The notes beneath the pieces are model-generated. The model ran no database searches and had not been told where the DNA came from. It saw only the letters and a list, made by a program, of their open reading frames with translations. From assembly GCF_000738775.1 (NCBI RefSeq), contig NZ_JPOC01000037.1:1-64000 (forward strand): 64,000 nt of DNA, given 5' to 3'. Source of the DNA: Prescottella defluvii (lineage in GTDB: Bacteria > Actinomycetota > Actinomycetes > Mycobacteriales > Mycobacteriaceae). This document shows, piece by piece, positions 26,226-37,279 of the stretch. Both the position numbers and the translations under genes were made by a program. Within the stretch, counting starts at the first letter, position 1. Every line of letters starts with the position of its first letter.

Positions 26226-26250
26226 GAACCGATCCACAGCGATTCGGTTC
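26226..26250. terminator. Small hairpin between TetR and amt
   Basis: GAACCGA (26226-26232) and TCGGTTC (26244-26250) form a 7-base stem in the 55-base gap between convergent genes, a plausible but weak terminator. Confidence 0.4.
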
Positions 26251-26258
26251 AACTGCCG

Positions 26259-27575
26259 TCAGACCGCGTCGGCCTCCGGCTCGGGGCGCTGCCGCGGCCG
26301 TTCGTGTTCCCGGGCGAACGGCCCGTTCGGTGCGCCGTGGGCGAGGACGGCGTGTTCGTAGGCCGACTCGGCGTGCAGTGCGAGGTCGATGCCCGATGTC
26401 TCCTGTTCGGCAGTGATGCGGAATCCGACGAGCCGGTCGATGAGCTTGCCGAGGCCGTACGTGACACCGAACGCGTAGAGGCCGACGACGGCGACCGCGA
26501 GGACCTGCTTGCCGAGCTGGGCGAACCCGCCGCCGAAGAACAGGCCCTCGACACCGCCGGTCATGACCTCCGAGGCGAGCAGGCCGATGAGCACGGTGCC
26601 GACGATGCCGCCGACGAGGTGGACGCCGACGACGTCGAGGGAGTCGTCGTAGCCGAAGCGGAACTTCCAGCCCACCGCGAACGAGCAGACGGCGCCGGCG
26701 ACGACACCGATGACCGAGGCGCCGACCATGCCGACCCACCCGCAGGACGGGGTGATCGCGACGAGGCCGGCGACGACACCGGACGCGGCACCGAACGTGG
26801 TGGGGTGGCCGTCACGCTTCTGCTCGACGACCAACCAACCCAGCAGGCCGGTGCAGCCGGCGACCAGGGTATTGAGGAACACCGCGGCGGCGGTGCCGTC
26901 GGCGGCCATCGCCGAGCCGGCGTTGAAGCCGAACCAGCCGAACCACAGCAGCCCGACACCGAGCAGCACCATCGGCAGGTTGTGCGGGCGCATCGGCTCG
27001 TTGCGGAAGCCGATCCGCGGGCCGAGCACCAGGGCGAGGGCCAGCGCGGACGCACCGGAGACGATCTCGACCACCAGGCCGCCGGCGAAGTCGAGCGCGC
27101 CGAGCTTCGAGATCCAGCCATCCGGCCCCCACACCCAGTGCGCGACCGGCACGTAGACCAGCAGCGCCCACACCGGGACGAAGAACATCCACGACGAGAA
27201 CTTGGCGCGGTCGGCGATCGCGCCGCTGATCAGTGCCGCGGTGAGGATTGCGAAGGTCAGCTGGAACGTCGCGAACAGGAACTCCGGTACCCCGGACCGC
27301 GCGGTGTCCGGGTCGATCCCGGCCATGCCGAAGTGCTCGAGCCCACCGATGAGTCCGCCGCCGACATCGTCACCGAAGGCCAGGCTGTAGCCGACGACCA
27401 GCCACACCACCGTGACCAGCGCGATCGAGACGAAACTCATCAGGATCATGTTGAGGACGCCCTTGGAGCGGACCATGCCGCCGTAGAACAGTGCCAGGCC
27501 TGGCGTCATCAGCAGAACCAGCGCGGTGCTGACCAGCAGCCACGCGGTGGTAGCGGGATCGATCGTCTCGAGCAT
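26259..27575 (-). CDS. amt: Ammonium transporter (Amt family)
   Basis: A 438-residue membrane channel with about 11 helices that imports ammonium. The N-terminus WLLVSTALVLLMTPGLALFYGGM and VRSKGVLNMILMSF match helix 1 and 2 of Amt proteins; GNEPMRPHNLPMVLLGVGLL-type and CGWVGMVGASVIGVVAG blocks follow. ATG 27575 has a GAGGAGAAG site. Rhodococci often carry amt with glnB and glnD; here no PII gene follows, so this is a stand-alone copy next to dnaX. GlnR control is likely in this group, but I could not align a convincing GlnR box. Confidence 0.9.
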   Translation of the reverse strand: MLETIDPATTAWLLVSTALVLLMTPGLALFYGGMVRSKGVLNMILMSFVSIALVTVVWLVVGYSLAFGDDVGGGLIGGLEHFGMAGIDPDTARSGVPEFLFATFQLTFAILTAALISGAIADRAKFSSWMFFVPVWALLVYVPVAHWVWGPDGWISKLGALDFAGGLVVEIVSGASALALALVLGPRIGFRNEPMRPHNLPMVLLGVGLLWFGWFGFNAGSAMAADGTAAAVFLNTLVAGCTGLLGWLVVEQKRDGHPTTFGAASGVVAGLVAITPSCGWVGMVGASVIGVVAGAVCSFAVGWKFRFGYDDSLDVVGVHLVGGIVGTVLIGLLASEVMTGGVEGLFFGGGFAQLGKQVLAVAVVGLYAFGVTYGLGKLIDRLVGFRITAEQETSGIDLALHAESAYEHAVLAHGAPNGPFAREHERPRQRPEPEADAV

Positions 27576-27761
27576 GTGAACTTCTCCTCACCGGCGGTGT
27601 GTCACCGCACGCGAGAAATGACGATCGCTTCCCGCCGTTTCCGGGGCGGGGCGCCCGTGTTGCTTCTGTGTTTCGGAAATCTCTTCGTGCCCGCCGGGTC
27701 CGATTCGAGTGGGGTGTCACTCCTGCGACGAACTGTCGCAGGACGCCGGTAGTCTTTCGCC

Positions 27762-29936
27762 GTGGCCCTGTACCGGAAATATCGACCAGCTTCGTTCGCG
27801 GAGGTGGTGGGTCAGGAGCACGTCACCGAGCCCCTGAGCACCGCACTCGACGCCGGACGTATCAACCACGCCTACCTGTTCTCGGGTCCGCGCGGCTGCG
27901 GCAAGACGTCGTCGGCGCGCATCCTGGCGAGGTCGCTCAACTGCGTCCAGGGGCCCACGTCCCGGCCGTGCGGCGAATGCTCGTCGTGCATCGCGCTCGG
28001 CCCCGGCGGCCCCGGCAACCTCGACGTCATCGAACTCGACGCCGCCAGCCACGGCGGCGTGGAGGACACCCGCGAGCTGCGTGACCGCGCGTTCTACGCG
28101 CCGGCCGAGTCGCGGTACCGGGTGTTCATCGTCGACGAGGCCCACATGGTCACCACCGCGGGCTTCAACGCGCTGCTCAAGATCGTCGAGGAGCCGCCGG
28201 AGCACCTCATCTTCATCTTCGCCACCACCGAGCCCGAGAAGGTGCTGCCGACCATCCGGTCGCGCACCCATCACTACCCGTTCCGGTTGTTGGCGCCCAA
28301 CACCATGCGCGGGCTGCTCGAGAAGATCTGCGCGCAGGAACACGTCACGGTCGAGGATGCGGTGTACCCACTGGTCATCCGCGCCGGCGGCGGTTCGCCC
28401 CGTGACTCGCTGAGCGTGCTCGACCAGCTCCTGGCCGGTGCCGGGGAGGAGGGCGTCCGGTACTCGCGGGCGCTCGCGTTGCTCGGCGTCACCGATGTCG
28501 CGCTCATCGACGAGGCCGTGGACGCGCTCGCCGCGAGCGACGGCGCCGCCCTGTTCGGCACCGTCGACAAGGTGATGGACGCCGGTCACGACCCGCGCCG
28601 GTTCGCCGTCGACCTGCTCGAGCGGCTGCGCGACCTCATCCTCATGCGCGCGGTGCCCGACGCCGCGGAGCGCGGTCTGGTCGACGCCCCCGGCGACGTC
28701 CTCGAACGCATGCGTGAGGAGGCCGAGCGGATCGGCCCCGCCACCCTGGCCCGCTACGCAGAACTTGTGCACGACGGCCTCGGCGAGATGCGCGGTGCGA
28801 CGGCGCCGCGGCTGCTGCTCGAGGTGATGTGTGCCCGGATGCTGCTGCCGTCCGCGACGGACGCGGAATCAGCTGTGCTGCAACGGCTCGAGCGGATCGA
28901 ACAGGGGGCAGTGATTCCCGCTGCCAACGGCGTCGCTGCCGTTGCCGCCGCACCCGCGCCGGTACCTGCGGCCGCGCCGCGCCCGGCCGCGGTCGAGCCG
29001 CCGCCGTCGGGTCCGGTCTACCAGCGTCCGTCGCAGCGCCGCGAGGCACCTGCTGCGGCAACGGAACCGGAGCCGCAGCGTCCACCGGAACCGCAGCGTC
29101 CACCGGAACCGGTCCGTCCACCGGAGCCGCAACGTCCACCGGAACCGGTCCGTTCGCCCGAACCGGTGCAAAAGTTGGAGCCGGTCCGCCAGGCGGAGCC
29201 TGCGCGCGAACCGGAGCCCGTGCCCGTGCCCGTGGCCGCCGTCGCACCCGAGCCGGAGCCCGTTGCACCCGCCCCGGAGCCCGTGGCGCCCGCACCGGTC
29301 CCGGAACCTGTTCCGGCGGTGTCGGATCGTCCGGACGCCGCCGGGGTCCGGGCGGTGTGGTCGGAGGTGCGGGCGAAGGTGCGCGACCGCAGTCGGACCG
29401 TCGAGGTGATGCTGTCCGGCGCCACCGTCCGGTCGGTGGACGGCGCACGTCTGGTGCTCAGTCACGACTCCGCACCGCTGGCCAAGCGTCTCGTCGAGCC
29501 GCGCAACACCGACGTGATCGGTGCCGCGATGCGCGATGTGTTCGGCGGCGACTGGGAGGTCACGTGCGAGCACGGCACCGCGCCGGCACAGCAGGCGGCT
29601 CCGGCCAGTGCGCAGCAGACGAAAGCTCCTGCAGCACCGCGTTTCTCCCGTCCCAGCCAGGGTCGGGCTGCCGTGGCGCCCCCGCCGTCGGCACCCCGCT
29701 CGGCCGCGTCGGACCTCGACGACATTCCGCCGCCCGAGGCCCCGGACTACCCGGACGATCCCGGTCCGCCGCCCGTCGACTACGAGGCCACACCTCCTCC
29801 CAGCACCCCTGAGGACGAGGCGGAGATGATGGCCGAGGCGGCCGTTCCGGTGGACCAGGCGAGCCGCCGTGATCCGGACGACATCGCGGAGGAGTTCCTC
29901 GGCGAGATTCTCGGCGCGCGCAGGATCGACGGCTAG
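27762..29936 (+). CDS. dnaX: DNA polymerase III subunits gamma and tau
   Basis: A 724-residue clamp-loader ATPase of the replisome. Walker A is GPRGCGKT (42-49), the zinc module uses Cys61, Cys70, Cys73 and Cys76, Walker B is VDEAHM, and LLKIVEEPPEHLIFIFATTE is the family signature. Domain III ends near residue 365. A proline/glutamate-rich linker (about 395-525) made of EPQRPPEP-type repeats joins a C-terminal domain (AVWSEVRAKVRDRSRTVEVM) and another acidic, proline-rich tail. GTG 27762 gives the usual ALYRKYRP start. The stop overlaps that of the convergent TetR gene (CTAG). Confidence 0.95.
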   Translation: MALYRKYRPASFAEVVGQEHVTEPLSTALDAGRINHAYLFSGPRGCGKTSSARILARSLNCVQGPTSRPCGECSSCIALGPGGPGNLDVIELDAASHGGVEDTRELRDRAFYAPAESRYRVFIVDEAHMVTTAGFNALLKIVEEPPEHLIFIFATTEPEKVLPTIRSRTHHYPFRLLAPNTMRGLLEKICAQEHVTVEDAVYPLVIRAGGGSPRDSLSVLDQLLAGAGEEGVRYSRALALLGVTDVALIDEAVDALAASDGAALFGTVDKVMDAGHDPRRFAVDLLERLRDLILMRAVPDAAERGLVDAPGDVLERMREEAERIGPATLARYAELVHDGLGEMRGATAPRLLLEVMCARMLLPSATDAESAVLQRLERIEQGAVIPAANGVAAVAAAPAPVPAAAPRPAAVEPPPSGPVYQRPSQRREAPAAATEPEPQRPPEPQRPPEPVRPPEPQRPPEPVRSPEPVQKLEPVRQAEPAREPEPVPVPVAAVAPEPEPVAPAPEPVAPAPVPEPVPAVSDRPDAAGVRAVWSEVRAKVRDRSRTVEVMLSGATVRSVDGARLVLSHDSAPLAKRLVEPRNTDVIGAAMRDVFGGDWEVTCEHGTAPAQQAAPASAQQTKAPAAPRFSRPSQGRAAVAPPPSAPRSAASDLDDIPPPEAPDYPDDPGPPPVDYEATPPPSTPEDEAEMMAEAAVPVDQASRRDPDDIAEEFLGEILGARRIDG
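29065..29310 (+). repeat. Proline/glutamate repeat within dnaX
   Basis: Short in-frame direct repeats related to CAGCGTCCACCGGAACCG encode PEPQRPPEP/PEPVRPPEP units, then drift to VAPAPEP units. They form the flexible linker of tau and are likely to vary in number between strains. Confidence 0.75.
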
Positions 29937-30493
29937 AGCGCGGGAGCGGGGCGGGCGGCGACCGTGGGCCAGAACGTCGCGAACAGTCGTTCACGCCAGT
30001 CGTCGACATTCCCGAGGCGCGCCTGCTCGGCCACGTAGGCGCCGACGATCGCGTCAATCAGCGCGTCGTTGTCCAGGTCGGCGCGGAACTCGCCGGCCTC
30101 CTTCGCCTCGTCGATCACCTCGGAGACCTGTCGGCGGTAGCTGGCGAGGATCGACCGGAACGACCGACTGAATTCGACGTCCTCGTCGGTGAGGAGAGCG
30201 GCCATGCCGCCGAAGCCGATGCCGTGTTCGACTGAGGCGACGGCGCGTTCGATGACCCAGTGCAGTCGCTGCCGGGCATCGAGCGCCGGATGGGCCTGCG
30301 GTGGGGTCGCCAGTGGCGACAGCGCTGCCGTCAGCATCTCGCGACGATCCGCATACCGCCGGTAGATCGTCGTCTTCGCGACTCCGGACAGGGCCGCCAC
30401 CGATTCGACCGTGACGGCTCCCGGTCCTCGGGAGCGCAGGATCTCCAGCACTGCTGCGACGATCCGGGCATTGGCATTTTCGGAAAGGGGCAT
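29933..30493 (-). CDS. TetR-family regulator
   Basis: A 186-residue repressor: ANARIVAAVLEILRSRG, then VTVESVAALSGVAKTTIYRRYADRREML is the DNA-binding domain. It is convergent with dnaX, sharing four bases at the stops, and divergent from a small membrane protein gene, its probable target through the repeat at 30564-30587. Confidence 0.87.
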   Translation of the reverse strand: MPLSENANARIVAAVLEILRSRGPGAVTVESVAALSGVAKTTIYRRYADRREMLTAALSPLATPPQAHPALDARQRLHWVIERAVASVEHGIGFGGMAALLTDEDVEFSRSFRSILASYRRQVSEVIDEAKEAGEFRADLDNDALIDAIVGAYVAEQARLGNVDDWRERLFATFWPTVAARPAPAL

Positions 30494-30563
30494 CGCTCTC
30501 CTCGCGGTCCGTCGATTTCGTGGTTCGCGGGCGCGATTCTTTCACGTGCTACGGTGGGCGTAG

Positions 30564-30587
30564 CGATACGATTCGCGTAGCGTATCG
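30564..30587. promoter_or_regulatory. Inverted-repeat operator, TetR/small membrane protein
   Basis: CGATACG (30564-30570) and CGTATCG (30581-30587) are perfect inverted arms with a 10-base spacer. The right arm touches the GGAGAGGG ribosome site of the plus-strand gene, so bound repressor would block it. Confidence 0.65.
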
Positions 30588-30602
30588 GAGAGGGTGTTTG
30601 AC

Positions 30603-30911
30603 GTGCAGAGTGTTCGTCGAGTCGTCCGTGCCATCCCGTTTCCCTTCGTGGGGTACATGCTCGGGCTGGTCGGATTCGTGTGCCTGGGCGGCTTCGTGGC
30701 GGCCCTCGCCGGAGGTCATTCGTTCGCTCCGGCGCTGGGTGGCGCGGTCGTCGTCGCCTTCGTCGCGATGGTCCTGTGCTTCCGGGTCCGGTCCTTCGCG
30801 ATCGCGCAACCGGTCGGAGACGGAGTCGAGCTCAGTTCGGATCTGATGGTCGACGCCGCGGAGCAGGGGGCGGCCGAGCGCTACCTCGCGAGGTACCGCC
30901 CGGCGGAATGA
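30603..30911 (+). CDS. Small two-helix membrane protein
   Basis: A 102-residue protein with two hydrophobic helices (FVGYMLGLVGFVCLGGFVAAL and LGGAVVVAFVAMVLCF) and a cytosolic tail ending AAERYLARYRPAE. I do not recognise the family. GTG 30603 is preferred; GTG 30594 overlaps the ribosome site GGAGAGGG. It is divergent from, and probably repressed by, the adjacent TetR. Confidence 0.65.
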   Translation: MQSVRRVVRAIPFPFVGYMLGLVGFVCLGGFVAALAGGHSFAPALGGAVVVAFVAMVLCFRVRSFAIAQPVGDGVELSSDLMVDAAEQGAAERYLARYRPAE

Positions 30912-30928
30912 TCCCCGGAATCCGAGGG

Positions 30929-32635
30929 TCAGATCTCCGCGGTCGACAGCGTCGGTAGGAAGTGGAACCCGAATCCGACGTTGGTGGTGTTGGTGGGGTC
31001 GGGGCCCGGGCCGGGAGTGGTGACCCGGGACTGCGGGATCTGCCGCGGCGCCGGTGCCACCGTCGGCGCCTCGGTCCAATCAGGCTGCGCCGCTTGCAGT
31101 TCCAGAGCGATCTCGATCAGTGCAGTCTCGTCCCACGGGCGCCCACCGATCTGGACCCCGAACGGTAGACCCGTCACCGAGGAGCGTCCGGCCGGCGTGC
31201 AGACCACCGGCGCACCGGTGAGGTTGGCCCAGCGCACGTCCCCGGTCACGCCGTCGAACACCGAGATGCCGGCGACCTCGACTCGCTTGGACCCGTCCAC
31301 TCTCGAGCCCGGTACCAGGACGGCATCGAGGTCGCTGTCGGCGAACATCCGGTTGTACTCGTGCTGGTACATCAGCCGATTGCGGGCGGTGGTCATGTAG
31401 TCGATCGACGGGACGGCGAGAGCGGCGACTCCGCTCGACGCGACTACGGCGTACTTCGGTCGGTACAACGCGATGTCTTCCACGAATTGCTTGTGGTAGC
31501 TGCCCATTTCGGCCGAATCGCCGGTGAGCAGGTCGGGTGCCGGGACCGGCATCGAGATGTCGACGACGGTGCCGCCGAGGCGCCGGACGAGATCGAGGTA
31601 CTCCGCGAACAGCGTGCCGAGGGGTGCGGGCAGGGCGTCGGCGCTGCGGCGGGCCACGCCGAAACGCTTGCCCGCCAACGGCGTCGCGCCACCCTTCGCG
31701 GCGAGCGGGTAGCCGTCTGCCGGTGGGGGCGGGCCGGCGTACGTGGTGGGGGAGTCCGGGTCGGTGCCCGCCATGTAGCCGAGCAGGAGGGCGGCGTCGG
31801 CGACGCTGCGGGCCATCGGCCCCACGTGGTCGCGGGTCCAGGTCAGCGGGATCACGCCGTAGGTGCTGCAGCGGCCGAACGTCGGCTTGATCGACGTGAT
31901 GCCGCACGCGCTCGCTGGGAGACGCAGCGAGCCGCCGGTGTCGGTACCCGTCGCGAGCGGCGCGAAACGCGCCGCGAGGACGGCGGCGCTGCCACCGGAC
32001 GAACCGCCGGGCGAGTACGCGGTGTTCCACGGGTTGCCCACCTGCTCGGTCGCGATGCCGATCGCGAACTCGTCGGTGTGGGCGTGTCCCATCAGTACCG
32101 TGCCGGCATCGCGCAGCCGGCGCCACACGGTGGAGTCGCCCGCCGCGATGTTGCCCTCGAGGACCCGGCTCGACGCGGTCAACGGCAGGCCCGACACCGC
32201 GAAAAGATCCTTGAGCGCCAAGGGGATTCCGCACACGAGCGGGGCGTCCCCGTCGGTGCTGCGGCCCTTCGCGGAGAGCCGTCGTGCGGCGGCGTCTGCG
32301 GCCTCGTAGGCCATCTCCGGGTAGATCCGGCTCCAGCCGCCGATCTCGCCGTCGAGGGCCGAACTGCGGGACAGGCAGGCGTCGAGCAGCTCCCGGGGGT
32401 GCAGGCGTCCGGACTGCAGCAGGCTCGCGGCCTCGACCGCGCCGAGGAACGCGGGATCGGTGACCGTGATCGAGTCGGGCGAGGGCAGGCCCCGTGTCGC
32501 GGTCGTGCGGCGCTCGGCAGGGCGCGCGGTCGCGGTACCGCTCGTGCCCAGGGTCGCGGCTCCGGCCGCGCCGAACGCGGCTGCACCCAGGAATCCCCGT
32601 CGCGTCAGTCCGCTGCGCGGGCCGAGCTCACCCAT
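30929..32635 (-). CDS. Tat-exported amidase (amidase signature family)
   Basis: A 568-residue amidase. The N-terminus has a twin-arginine signal (LTRRGFLGAAAFGAAGAATLG) ending near ATARP, so the enzyme is folded and then exported. The Ser-cisSer-Lys triad is visible: Lys in PLALKDLFAV and serines in GGSSGGSAA and GTDTGGSLRLPA. It should hydrolyse an amide in the envelope or outside. ATG 32635 has GGGAGGGG upstream; ATG 32656, seven residues longer, has AGGGG and is possible. It stands alone, 17 bases from the small membrane gene on the other strand. Confidence 0.87.
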   Translation of the reverse strand: MGELGPRSGLTRRGFLGAAAFGAAGAATLGTSGTATARPAERRTTATRGLPSPDSITVTDPAFLGAVEAASLLQSGRLHPRELLDACLSRSSALDGEIGGWSRIYPEMAYEAADAAARRLSAKGRSTDGDAPLVCGIPLALKDLFAVSGLPLTASSRVLEGNIAAGDSTVWRRLRDAGTVLMGHAHTDEFAIGIATEQVGNPWNTAYSPGGSSGGSAAVLAARFAPLATGTDTGGSLRLPASACGITSIKPTFGRCSTYGVIPLTWTRDHVGPMARSVADAALLLGYMAGTDPDSPTTYAGPPPPADGYPLAAKGGATPLAGKRFGVARRSADALPAPLGTLFAEYLDLVRRLGGTVVDISMPVPAPDLLTGDSAEMGSYHKQFVEDIALYRPKYAVVASSGVAALAVPSIDYMTTARNRLMYQHEYNRMFADSDLDAVLVPGSRVDGSKRVEVAGISVFDGVTGDVRWANLTGAPVVCTPAGRSSVTGLPFGVQIGGRPWDETALIEIALELQAAQPDWTEAPTVAPAPRQIPQSRVTTPGPGPDPTNTTNVGFGFHFLPTLSTAEI

Positions 32636-32874
32636 CCGAACACCCCTCCCGAGCATGTTTCCCCTGCGGGAGGTTATCGGTCGTCCGGTCGGTGCCCCAC
32701 CGGCAGGGTCGTGTTCCGCGGGCGGTCGTGATCGCCTCGGTCACAGACCGGGATCGCTTCGGTCCTTCCCGCTAACTGGAACACGTTCTAAGGTGAACGC
32801 AGCCGAGGTCTGTGCCTCGTATGGGCAGGTCGCTGCGGCGGCACGCAGACGTGAACAGGAAGGAACACCTCACA

Positions 32875-34089
<1,215 letters not shown>

Positions 34090-34120
34090 CGCTCACGGAC
34101 CAAGCAGGAGAAACGAAACA

Positions 34121-36262
34121 GTGAGCGATCAGAACATCATCAACTGGGAGCAGGACGCCGACGGCATCGTCGTGCTGACCATCGACGACCCCAACCAGGG
34201 CGCGAACACCATGAACGACCGGTACATCTCGTCGATGAAGGCGACGGTCGACCGGTTGTACGCGGAGAAGGACTCGATCACCGGTGTCGTGCTGACGTCG
34301 GGCAAGAAGACGTTCTTCGCGGGCGGCGACCTGAAGAACATGATCAAGGTCGGCCCCGAGGACGCCGAGCAGATCTACAACCACAGCCTCACCCTCAAGG
34401 CCGACCTGCGTCGCCTCGAGACCCTCGGCAAGCCCGTCGTCACGTGCATCAACGGTGCCGCCCTCGGTGGCGGCCTGGAGATCGCGCTCGCGACGCACCA
34501 CCGCATCGCCGCCGACGTCAAGGGCGTCAAGATCGGTCTGCCCGAGGCCACCCTCGGGCTGCTGCCCGGTGGCGGCGGCATCGTCCGCACCGTCCGCATG
34601 TTCGGCATCATGACCGCGCTGACTCAGATGCTGCTGCAGGGGCAGCAGCGCGGCCCGCAGCAGGCCAAGGAGGTCGGCCTGGTCGACGAGGTGGTCTCCT
34701 CCGTCGAGGAACTGGTCCCGGCCGCGAAGGCGTGGATCAAGGCCAATCCCGAGTCGGGCGTGCAGCCGTGGGACGTCAAGGGCTACAAGATTCCCGGCGG
34801 TACCCCCGCCACCCCGGCCTTCGCCGCGAACCTGCCGGCGATCCCGGCGAACCTGCGCAAGCAGCTCAAGGGCTCGCCGATGGAGGCGCCGCGCGCGATC
34901 ATGGCCGCCGCCGTCGAGGGCAGCCAGGTCGACGTCGACAATGCACTGCTCATCGAGTCGCGCTACTTCACCAACCTGGTCACCGGCCGCGTCGCGAAGA
35001 ACATGATCCAGGCGTTCTTCTTCGACATGCAGGCCATCGGTTCGGGTGCCTCGCGTCCCAAGGACATTCCCAAGCGCGAGATCAAGAAGGTCGGTGTCCT
35101 CGGTGCCGGCATGATGGGCGCCGGCATCGCGTACGTGTGCGCCAAGGCCGGAATCCCGGTGGTGCTCAAGGACGTCACGATCGAGGCCGCCGAGAAGGGC
35201 AAGGCGTACTCCGAGAAGATCGAGGCCAAGGCGCTCTCGCGCGGCAAGACCACCGAGGAGAAGTCGAAGGCCCTCCTCGCGCTGATCACGCCCACCGCGG
35301 ACCCGGCCGACTTCGCGGGCGTCGACTTCGTCGTCGAGGCCGTCTTCGAGTCGCCCGACCTGAAGAGGAAGGTGTTCCAGGAGATCGAGGACATCGTCGA
35401 GCCCGACGCCCTCCTCGGCTCCAACACCTCGACACTGCCGATCACCGATCTCGCGACCGGCGTCAAGCGGGCCGAGGACTTCATCGGCATCCACTTCTTC
35501 TCGCCCGTCGACAAGATGCCGCTGGTGGAGATCATCCGCGGTGAGAAGACCTCGGACGAGTCGCTGGCCCGGGTGTTCGACTTCGTGCAGGCGATCCGCA
35601 AGACCCCGATCGTCGTCAACGACTCGCGCGGCTTCTTCACCTCGCGCGTGATCGGCACGTTCGTCAACGAGGCCATCGGCATGGTCGCCGAGGGCATCGA
35701 GCCCGCCACCATCGAGCAGGCGGGCATGCAGGCCGGCTACCCGGCGGCACCGTTGCAGCTGTCGGACGAGCTGAACCTGACGCTCATGCAGAAGATCCGC
35801 GCCGAGTCGAAGGCCGCCGCCATCGCCGAGGGCAAGGAACTGCCGGCCGACCCGGCCGGTGACGTCATCAACTACCTCGTCGAGGGCAACGACCGCAAGG
35901 GACGCCTCGGCGGCGCGGGCTTCTACGACTACGCGGACGGCAAGCGCACCGGCCTGTGGCAGGGCCTGCGGGATCACTTCGATTCCGGATCGAACCAGGC
36001 TCCGATCCAGGACCTGATCGACCGGATGCTGTTCATCGAGGCCATCGAGACGGTCAAGTGCTTCGACGAGGGCGTCATCACGTCCACCGCCGACGCCAAC
36101 ATCGGCTCGATCATGGGCATCGGCTACCCGGCCTGGACCGGTGGCGTCAGCCAGTTCGTCGCCGGCTACCCCGGCGGTACGGCCGGATTCGTCGCTCGTG
36201 CAGAGGAACTCGCCGCCAAGTACGGTGAGCGCTTCACCCCGCCGGCGTCGCTGAAGGACTAG
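34121..36262 (+). CDS. fadB: Multifunctional 3-hydroxyacyl-CoA dehydrogenase/enoyl-CoA hydratase
   Basis: A 713-residue beta-oxidation enzyme. The N-terminal crotonase half has the oxyanion blocks FAGGDLKN and [13 protein letters not shown] and the acidic residue region [15 protein letters not shown]. The NAD domain begins [21 protein letters not shown], followed by SNTSTLPIT and [14 protein letters not shown]. The C-terminal HAD domain follows. GTG 34121 is preceded by AGGAG. It works as a complex with FadA to process medium/long acyl-CoAs. A strong hairpin ends the operon. Confidence 0.94.
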   Translation: MSDQNIINWEQDADGIVVLTIDDPNQGANTMNDRYISSMKATVDRLYAEKDSITGVVLTSGKKTFFAGGDLKNMIKVGPEDAEQIYNHSLTLKADLRRLETLGKPVVTCINGAALGGGLEIALATHHRIAADVKGVKIGLPEATLGLLPGGGGIVRTVRMFGIMTALTQMLLQGQQRGPQQAKEVGLVDEVVSSVEELVPAAKAWIKANPESGVQPWDVKGYKIPGGTPATPAFAANLPAIPANLRKQLKGSPMEAPRAIMAAAVEGSQVDVDNALLIESRYFTNLVTGRVAKNMIQAFFFDMQAIGSGASRPKDIPKREIKKVGVLGAGMMGAGIAYVCAKAGIPVVLKDVTIEAAEKGKAYSEKIEAKALSRGKTTEEKSKALLALITPTADPADFAGVDFVVEAVFESPDLKRKVFQEIEDIVEPDALLGSNTSTLPITDLATGVKRAEDFIGIHFFSPVDKMPLVEIIRGEKTSDESLARVFDFVQAIRKTPIVVNDSRGFFTSRVIGTFVNEAIGMVAEGIEPATIEQAGMQAGYPAAPLQLSDELNLTLMQKIRAESKAAAIAEGKELPADPAGDVINYLVEGNDRKGRLGGAGFYDYADGKRTGLWQGLRDHFDSGSNQAPIQDLIDRMLFIEAIETVKCFDEGVITSTADANIGSIMGIGYPAWTGGVSQFVAGYPGGTAGFVARAEELAAKYGERFTPPASLKD

Positions 36263-36276
36263 TCACGCAGCTCCAC

Positions 36277-36316
36277 CCACGACACCCCCGTCCGGTCTAC
36301 CGGGCGGGGGTGTCGT
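36277..36316 (+). terminator. Terminator of fadA-fadB
   Basis: CACGACACCCCCG (36277-36289) and CGGGGGTGTCGTG (36304-36316) form a perfect 13-base stem, extended by an inner CCGG pair, 15 bases after the fadB stop. It also faces the convergent IclR gene. Confidence 0.8.
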
Positions 36317-36336
36317 GTTCGTGCGCGCCGCGCGGG

Positions 36337-37131
36337 CTACTCGCCCGCTGCGTGAGCGGCGCGGCGTCGGGCACCCGACGCTTCCAGATGCGCAGTGATG
36401 GCGCACGCGGCATCCGCGACGAGTACAGTGTGCCGGATCTCCGGGTTTCCCGCTCGCCCACCGAGGGAGACCGCGGCGACGGGCACTCCGGTGACGTCGA
36501 CGACCGCCGCCACGTGCGGCGCGCTGCCCGGATCGTGACCGACCCGCGCGGCGAGGATCCCGTCGTTCCTGCGGATGTTCGCCAGGTCGCTCTCGAGCCG
36601 TGCGTGCGCAGCCCCGCAGCCGGCGCATCGTCGTTCGCGGGTGTGCAGAAGTTGGGTGAGAGCCTCGGGCGACAGCACCGACAGCAGCGTGCGTCCGGAC
36701 ACCGTGGCGCACGGGCAGTTCCGGTCGCCGACCGTCGTCGACGGCGTCGCCGACCACCGGCCGCTGAGCTGGTCGAGGATCAGCTCGTCCGCCCCGTCGA
36801 GGATGGTGAGGCGGACGACCATGCCGGTGCGGAGCATGAGTGAGTGGAGGTGGCGGGAGGACGCGGCGCGCAGCTCCCGGTGACTCGACCGCGGGTTGAC
36901 GAGAAGTGAGAGCGCTCGGGGACCGAGACGGTACCCGCAGCGGAGCCGGACGATCCAGTCCGAATCGACCAATTGCGTGACGATGCGGTGTGACGACGAG
37001 CTCGGCAGGCCGGTTCTCTCCATCACGTCGATGAGGCTCAGCACCTCGTGAGGCGAATCGAACGAGTCGATGATCAGGGTTGCTCGTGCCACGATGCTCC
37101 TCGGCGGAGTCCCTCCGCGATACGACGGCAT
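36337..37131 (-). CDS. IclR-family regulator
   Basis: A 264-residue regulator. The winged helix is VARATLIIDSFDSPHEVLSL, then DVMERTGLPSSSSHRIVTQLVDSDWI; the C-terminal ligand domain contains MLRTGMVVRLTILDGADELI and CPCATVSGRTLLSVL. A CAGCGAAH segment after the helix is cysteine-rich and may bind a metal. ATG 37131 gives the shortest sensible start. It is downstream of, and on the same strand as, the propeller-SDR-ALDH operon, whose regulation it may serve. Confidence 0.85.
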   Translation of the reverse strand: MPSYRGGTPPRSIVARATLIIDSFDSPHEVLSLIDVMERTGLPSSSSHRIVTQLVDSDWIVRLRCGYRLGPRALSLLVNPRSSHRELRAASSRHLHSLMLRTGMVVRLTILDGADELILDQLSGRWSATPSTTVGDRNCPCATVSGRTLLSVLSPEALTQLLHTRERRCAGCGAAHARLESDLANIRRNDGILAARVGHDPGSAPHVAAVVDVTGVPVAAVSLGGRAGNPEIRHTVLVADAACAITAHLEASGARRRAAHAAGE

Positions 37132-37232
37132 CGTCAGCGCAGTCCCCTTCTCGCGCAGGGATGTACGGCTTCGTGCTTCGCTCGTCGAGTGTTCATGTCG
37201 CCTTGTGTGGATGGAAGACCTGGGGCCGACGG

Positions 37233-37272
37233 GTGTGGGCGGTGATTCCTCGCGGGGACGCACCGCCCACAC
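37233..37272 (-). terminator. Terminator of the propeller-SDR-ALDH operon
   Basis: GTGTGGGCGGTG (37233-37244) and CACCGCCCACAC (37261-37272) form a perfect 12-base stem, 7 bases past the aldehyde dehydrogenase stop on the minus strand. Confidence 0.75.
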
Positions 37273-37279
37273 TCGGTCG

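Noticed and set aside
26082-27752. Plus-strand frame opposite amt
   Set aside because: Aspartate/arginine-rich shadow of a membrane protein gene; amt motifs are unambiguous.
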